In this document: positions 7,279 to 9,697 of the stretch, piece by piece | Position numbering within the stretch: the stretch's first letter is position 1 | How the letters are laid out: each line of letters begins with the position of its first letter | Assembly (NCBI GenBank): GCA_027293665.1 | Contig: JAPUFN010000185.1 | Span: 1 to 9,697, forward strand | Source: Gammaproteobacteria bacterium | GTDB lineage: Bacteria > Pseudomonadota > Gammaproteobacteria > Pseudomonadales > Azotimanducaceae | DNA length: 9,697 bases | Direction of reading: 5' to 3' | Notes under the pieces: model-generated | What the model was told of the DNA's origin: nothing | Databases searched by the model: none | What the model saw: the letters and a program-made list of their open reading frames with translations, nothing else | Made by a program: the position numbers and the translations under genes

Positions 7279-7332
7279 CCAGCTTGCTAGGCTGCTCCCC
7301 CCTCCCTTGGTCCCCTAAGTCTAGCAAGCTGG
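7279..7332. repeat. Perfect 12-bp inverted repeat with 30-nt loop
   Basis: CCAGCTTGCTAG (7279-7290) is the exact reverse complement of CTAGCAAGCTGG (7321-7332). The loop (7291-7320) contains a run of six C and further C-runs on the plus strand, so the minus-strand RNA loop is purine-rich with GGGG, GGG and GGGGGG tracts. T-rich sequence after 7332 on the plus strand is interrupted, so it is not a convincing terminator in either direction. Confidence 0.75.
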
Positions 7333-7468
7333 TTTCTTCCTGCTTCCCTGCAAAAGCCCGCAGCCTGTCGGTCTGCACAATCCGCAGCTGAAAAATTCAG
7401 CGTGAGTGGCAGTTCGTCCGGCGCCAGCTAGCCGTTCGCGTTGCAGCGAGCACCGTGGGAGGGAGCGA

Positions 7469-7553
7469 TCAGACCTTCTCTTTTATCCTGGCAGCACGGG
7501 GGCCGTGCCGCCGGAAGGTTGCTCAGACCTTCTCTTTTATCCTGGCAGCACGG
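7469..7553 (-). repeat. 31-bp direct repeat duplicating the rplS 3' end
   Basis: Bases 7523-7553 (the last nine rplS codons, stop, and one more base) are repeated without a mismatch at 7469-7499, offset by exactly 54 bp. Identity stops sharply on both sides. The 23-bp spacer between the copies, with the second copy, forms a hairpin: GCACGG (7494-7499), GGG loop, CCGTGC (7503-7508), extended by three more pairs after one mismatch (7490-7512). The downstream copy lies outside the L19 reading frame, so it is a sequence duplication rather than extra protein. Confidence 0.95.
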
Positions 7554-7873
7554 CCTGACAATTCGCGCAGGTAGTACAGTTTCGCCTGGCGTACGTCGCC
7601 TTTGCGTTTTACCTCGACACTGGCAATCAGTGGGCTGTGTGCCTGAAAAGTCCGCTCAACACCAACGCCGTGGGAGATTTTGCGGACTGTAAACGCCGAG
7701 TTCAGGCCGCGATTGCGCTTGCCGATGACAACGCCTTCAAACGCCTGCAATCGCTCGCGGCTGCCTTCGCGCACTTTCACCTGCACCACGATCGTGTCGC
7801 CAGGGCTGAACTGCGGAATATCCGGGTTGATCTGTTCGTTTTCCAACGCTTCAATGACTTTGTTTCTACGCAC
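7523..7873 (-). CDS. rplS: 50S ribosomal protein L19
   Basis: Large-subunit protein at the 30S-50S interface. 116 residues, normal for the family. The conserved core is visible: FSPGDTIVVQVKVREGS (22-38), RLQAFEGVVIGKRNRG (41-56), SAFTVRKIS (59-67), GVERTFQAHSP (71-81) and the C-terminal signature KLYYLRELSGRAARIKE (98-114). The start is GTG at 7873; AGGAG lies 9 nt upstream, an in-frame TGA sits eight codons before it, and the start aligns with other L19 N-termini. It is the last gene of rpsP-rimM-trmD-rplS, 24 nt after trmD. Its final codons are duplicated just downstream. Confidence 0.98.
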   Translation of the reverse strand: MRRNKVIEALENEQINPDIPQFSPGDTIVVQVKVREGSRERLQAFEGVVIGKRNRGLNSAFTVRKISHGVGVERTFQAHSPLIASVEVKRKGDVRQAKLYYLRELSGRAARIKEKV

Positions 7874-7897
7874 GATCCTGCTCTCCTGCTCTCAATC

Positions 7898-8647
7898 CTA
7901 ATCCAGATCCAAATCAAACAACTCAGCCAGGAGCTTTCGCTCCTCGTCGCTCAGCGGCCGCTGTGCCAGCATGTCCGGCCGCACCTGCCAGGTCCGCCGC
8001 AATGCCTCTTTGCGCCGCCAATTGCGTACGGCGGCATGATCACCACCCAGCAAAACCGGCGGAACCCGTCCCGCAGCGGTATTTTCAGGCCGCGTATAGT
8101 GCGGGTAATCGAGCAATCCATCAAGATGTGATTCCTCGAGCGCGGATGCGGCATTACCCAGCGTTCCCGGTAACAGCCGGGATATCGCATCCATGACAAT
8201 CATTGCCGGTAACTCACCACCCGTGAGCACGTAGTCACCGATCGACAGTTCTTCGTCCACCTCGGCCTCGATCACCCGCTCATCGACACCTTCGTAGCGC
8301 CCCGCCAGCAGAATCAGTCCTTCGTAGCGGGCGAGGTTGGCGACTTTGCGCTGATCCAGGCGATCACCTTGCGGTGAGAGATAAACCACCGGAGCATCCA
8401 GCGTCCTGTCTGCAGCTACTTTGCGCGCCGCCTGTAAAGCCCTGGTCAGCGGTTCTACCATCATCACCATGCCAGGTCCGCCACCGTAGGGTCTGTCATC
8501 GACCGTGCGGTGCTTGTCCGTCACGAACTCCCGTGGATTGAATACCTCGAGGTTGACCACACCCTGAGTCACGGCGCGACCCAGAACGCCTGCCTGCGTC
8601 GCGATATCAAACATCTCCGGAAAGAGACTCACGATTCCAAACCACAT
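7898..8647 (-). CDS. trmD: tRNA (guanine-37-N1)-methyltransferase
   Basis: Methylates N1 of G37 beside the anticodon in tRNAs for Leu, Pro and Arg, using S-adenosylmethionine; this prevents +1 frameshifting. 249 residues. The trefoil-knot SPOUT fold is marked by YGGGPGMVM (54-62), YLSPQGD (89-95), LLAGRYEGVDERV (113-125) and ELSIGDYVLTGGELPAM (133-149). The linker has DGLLDYPHYTRPE (176-188), whose first Asp aligns with the catalytic Asp169 of the E. coli enzyme. The ATG at 8647 comes 3 nt after the rimM stop, so expression is probably by translational coupling; no strong Shine-Dalgarno is needed or seen. Confidence 0.98.
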   Translation of the reverse strand: MWFGIVSLFPEMFDIATQAGVLGRAVTQGVVNLEVFNPREFVTDKHRTVDDRPYGGGPGMVMMVEPLTRALQAARKVAADRTLDAPVVYLSPQGDRLDQRKVANLARYEGLILLAGRYEGVDERVIEAEVDEELSIGDYVLTGGELPAMIVMDAISRLLPGTLGNAASALEESHLDGLLDYPHYTRPENTAAGRVPPVLLGGDHAAVRNWRRKEALRRTWQVRPDMLAQRPLSDEERKLLAELFDLDLD

Positions 8648-8650
8648 CGT

Positions 8651-9196
8651 TTAGTCCGGATCCCAATCGACGGTAATTCGGCCGCCTGCCACATCCACCG
8701 CAGTCACATACTGCCGCGCAAACGGGATTAATTCGTCATCCGTGGCCACTCCGGCCCCGTCCGCACTGGCAGACACTGCAGTGCGATCGACGACCAATAC
8801 ATCGCTGGCCCCTGTTTCCAGCAATCCCGCAACCGTACCGAGCACAAGACCCTGGCAATTCACGACCTCCAGGCCGATGAGCTCCCGCCAGTAATATTCA
8901 TCTTCGTCCGGTGGCGGTAGTGCGCTGGCGACAACGCCGATATGCCTGCCCTGGAGTTGCTCGGCAGTGCTGCGATCCGCGACACCGCTCAATTCAGCAA
9001 CGAATCCCTGCTTGTGAGGCCGGGTCGCAATCGCTTCGATCGCCCGCCAGCCGTGCGCGCATTCCAGCAACCAGGGGGAATACGCCAGAAGGTTCTCTAC
9101 CGGGTCGGTGTAAGACATCAGACGCACCCAGCCTTTCACTCCATAGGCACCCTGCACGCGGCCAATCACGACCACAGTATCGCTGCCAGAGTTCAT
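8651..9196 (-). CDS. rimM: 16S rRNA processing / ribosome maturation factor RimM
   Basis: Binds S19 in the 30S head and assists 16S rRNA 3'-domain maturation. From ATG 9196 the protein is 181 residues (E. coli 182). The N-terminal RimM domain starts GRVQGAYGVKGWVRL (12-26). The C-terminal PRC-barrel has YYWRELIGLEVV (101-112), ETGASDVLVV (127-136), LIPF (156-159) and the family-typical ending DWDP. An in-frame TTG at 9235 would add 13 residues, but it has no Shine-Dalgarno and the extension does not resemble family members, so the ATG is preferred; GGA lies 6 nt before it. It lies between rpsP (52 bp upstream) and trmD. Confidence 0.96.
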   Translation of the reverse strand: MNSGSDTVVVIGRVQGAYGVKGWVRLMSYTDPVENLLAYSPWLLECAHGWRAIEAIATRPHKQGFVAELSGVADRSTAEQLQGRHIGVVASALPPPDEDEYYWRELIGLEVVNCQGLVLGTVAGLLETGASDVLVVDRTAVSASADGAGVATDDELIPFARQYVTAVDVAGGRITVDWDPD

Positions 9197-9248
9197 AGGG
9201 AGTCCGTTTTCGACCGCCACGCCATGCGGCCGCAAAAACGCAGTTGTG

Positions 9249-9554
9249 TTACTGAGCGACGGCGGCTTCCGCCGGCGCCTGTGCCGCTTGCGCCTGTGAT
9301 GAAGCGCCGGTGGTGCGGCGAGCCTGCTTGATCAGCTTGTTGACGATGTCGGATGGCTTAGCCCCGACGGACAGCCAGTAGTCAACACGATCCAGATCGA
9401 TACGCAGAGTCTCCGCCTGGCCTTTCGCAACGGGATTGAAGAAACCTACGCGCTCCACGAATCTGCCATCGCGCTGGACCGACCGGTCGGCGACGGTTAT
9501 GTGATAAAACGGATTGCTTTTAAATCCGTGCCGCGAGAGGCGAATGGTTACCAT
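9249..9554 (-). CDS. rpsP: 30S ribosomal protein S16
   Basis: Small-subunit protein important for 30S assembly. The core occupies residues 1-82: MVTIRLSRHGFKSNPFYHI, then VADRSVQRDGRFVERVGFFNP and the C-terminal RVDYWLSVGAKPSDIVNKLIK. It is followed by a 19-residue tail of Ala, Gln, Ser and Pro (83-101) that makes the protein longer than the 82-residue E. coli S16; low-complexity S16 tails are variable among species. The ATG at 9554 has AGGG 7 nt upstream. It is the first gene of the rpsP-rimM-trmD-rplS operon and follows ffh, the common order. Confidence 0.98.
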   Translation of the reverse strand: MVTIRLSRHGFKSNPFYHITVADRSVQRDGRFVERVGFFNPVAKGQAETLRIDLDRVDYWLSVGAKPSDIVNKLIKQARRTTGASSQAQAAQAPAEAAVAQ

Positions 9555-9582
9555 TAATCTACCCTATGACGAAAGGCGCGGT

Positions 9583-9611
9583 ATTGTAATGGAACAATTC
9601 GTGCTTGCAAA
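9583..9611 (-). promoter_or_regulatory. Putative sigma70 promoter of the rpsP operon
   Basis: In the 74-bp ffh-rpsP gap the transcribed strand has TTTGCA (9611-9606; four of six match TTGACA), a 17-bp spacer and TACAAT (9588-9583; five of six match TATAAT). It would start transcription roughly 20 nt before the rpsP ATG. Position and spacing fit; no terminator for ffh is seen in the gap, so read-through from ffh is also possible. Confidence 0.5.
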
Positions 9612-9628
9612 CAAAGATTTCACCGGTT

Positions 9629-9697
9629 TCAGCGCGGAAATCCAGGCGGCTGACGCATGCCCTGCATGCCTCGCATCATCTTCTGCATGCCACCTTT
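9629..9697 (-). CDS. ffh: Signal recognition particle protein Ffh (3' end, partial)
   Basis: Only the last 22 codons plus TGA are in the window, reading KGGMQKMMRGMQGMRQPPGF and then PR. This Gly/Met-rich ending is typical of the Ffh C-terminus after the methionine-rich M domain, which binds 4.5S RNA and signal sequences of nascent membrane proteins. The frame runs open to the window edge. The position directly upstream of rpsP on the same strand is the established gammaproteobacterial arrangement and supports the call despite the short length. Confidence 0.9.
   Translation of the reverse strand, partial: KGGMQKMMRGMQGMRQPPGFPR

Larger units (their letters stand above)
7182..7387 (-). ncRNA. 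Candidate structured RNA with GGA-bearing loops
   Basis: On the transcribed (minus) strand ten GGA triplets occur between 7383 and 7208, and several lie in loops of predicted hairpins. They are found in CTGC-GGATTGT-GCAG (7387-7373), in the 30-nt loop of a 12-bp perfect stem (7332-7279; three GGA), in AGCCG/CGGCT (7265-7242; loop with AAGGAGAG), and in CATCAA-GGGGACAA-TTGATG (7218-7199). GGA in hairpin loops is the established hallmark of CsrA/RsmA-binding RNAs such as CsrB and RsmZ. No clear terminator is present and no own promoter is evident, so it could be a 3'UTR piece of the rplS transcript, a mobile-element remnant, or nothing. Function is inference. Confidence 0.22.
7005..7522. other. 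518-bp non-coding gap between rplS and xerD
   Basis: No open frame here has both a plausible ribosome-binding site and recognisable protein sequence. The stretch contains, from the xerD side: competing inverted repeats (7024-7079), an AT-rich block (7101-7140), nested palindromes (7182-7240), a 12-bp perfect inverted repeat (7279-7332), small CTGC/GCAG stems (7348-7387), a 6-bp palindrome GCTGAA-AAA-TTCAGC (7387-7401) and an exact copy of the rplS 3' end (7469-7499). No obvious rho-independent terminator for the rplS operon is visible. The density of structure is well above that of the other gaps in the window. Confidence 0.6.

Noticed and set aside
7196..7378. 60-codon minus-strand open frame in the rplS-xerD gap
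   Set aside because: It starts at GTG with no ribosome-binding site, spans both arms of the 12-bp inverted repeat, and I recognise no family. The RNA or DNA structure explains the sequence better than coding.
7490..7512. Hairpin at the rplS tail duplication as a rho-independent terminator
   Set aside because: The stem is good, but neither strand has a T-run after it.
8651..9235. Longer rimM from TTG 9235
   Set aside because: There is no ribosome-binding site, and the extra 13 residues do not fit the family length or N-terminus.

Overview
The window is a block of bacterial core genes. Every gene lies on the minus strand, so transcription runs from high to low coordinates: ffh (3' end only), rpsP, rimM, trmD, rplS, a 518-bp non-coding gap, xerD, dsbC, hom, recJ, prfB, lysS (5' part only). 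The gene set and protein sequences indicate a gammaproteobacterium. rpsP-rimM-trmD-rplS next to ffh and xerD-dsbC-recJ-prfB-lysS are two standard gammaproteobacterial groups that lie apart in E. coli. Here they adjoin, and hom sits between dsbC and recJ, which resembles the pseudomonad-type order more than the enteric one. I cannot name the genus.

Right part (about 7523-9697): ffh ends at 9629. A 74-bp gap with a fair sigma70 promoter precedes rpsP-rimM-trmD-rplS, the S16 / RimM / tRNA(m1G37) methyltransferase / L19 ribosome-and-tRNA maturation operon. TrmD and RimM are almost contiguous (3 nt), and L19 begins at a GTG with a good Shine-Dalgarno.

Middle gap (7005-7522): no convincing gene. 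It is rich in structure. It holds an exact 31-bp second copy of the 3' end of rplS, a perfect 12-bp inverted repeat with a C/G-run loop, a nest of overlapping palindromes, an AT-rich segment, and competing inverted repeats just upstream of xerD. On the transcribed strand, GGA triplets are frequent and several fall in predicted hairpin loops, which suggests (inference only) a CsrA/RsmA-binding RNA. A mobile-element scar is the main alternative.

Left part (1-7004): xerD (chromosome dimer resolution), dsbC (periplasmic disulfide isomerase), hom (homoserine dehydrogenase, TTG start), recJ (5'-3' ssDNA exonuclease, overlapping the end of hom), prfB (RF2, read through the classic +1 programmed frameshift) and lysS. 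The hom Shine-Dalgarno lies in one arm of a perfect 7-bp GC-rich inverted repeat, so its translation may be masked. Short structured spacers separate recJ/prfB and prfB/lysS.

Most of the window is well-known housekeeping. The items most worth a second look are the rplS-xerD non-coding region, the duplicated rplS tail and the hom leader hairpin.
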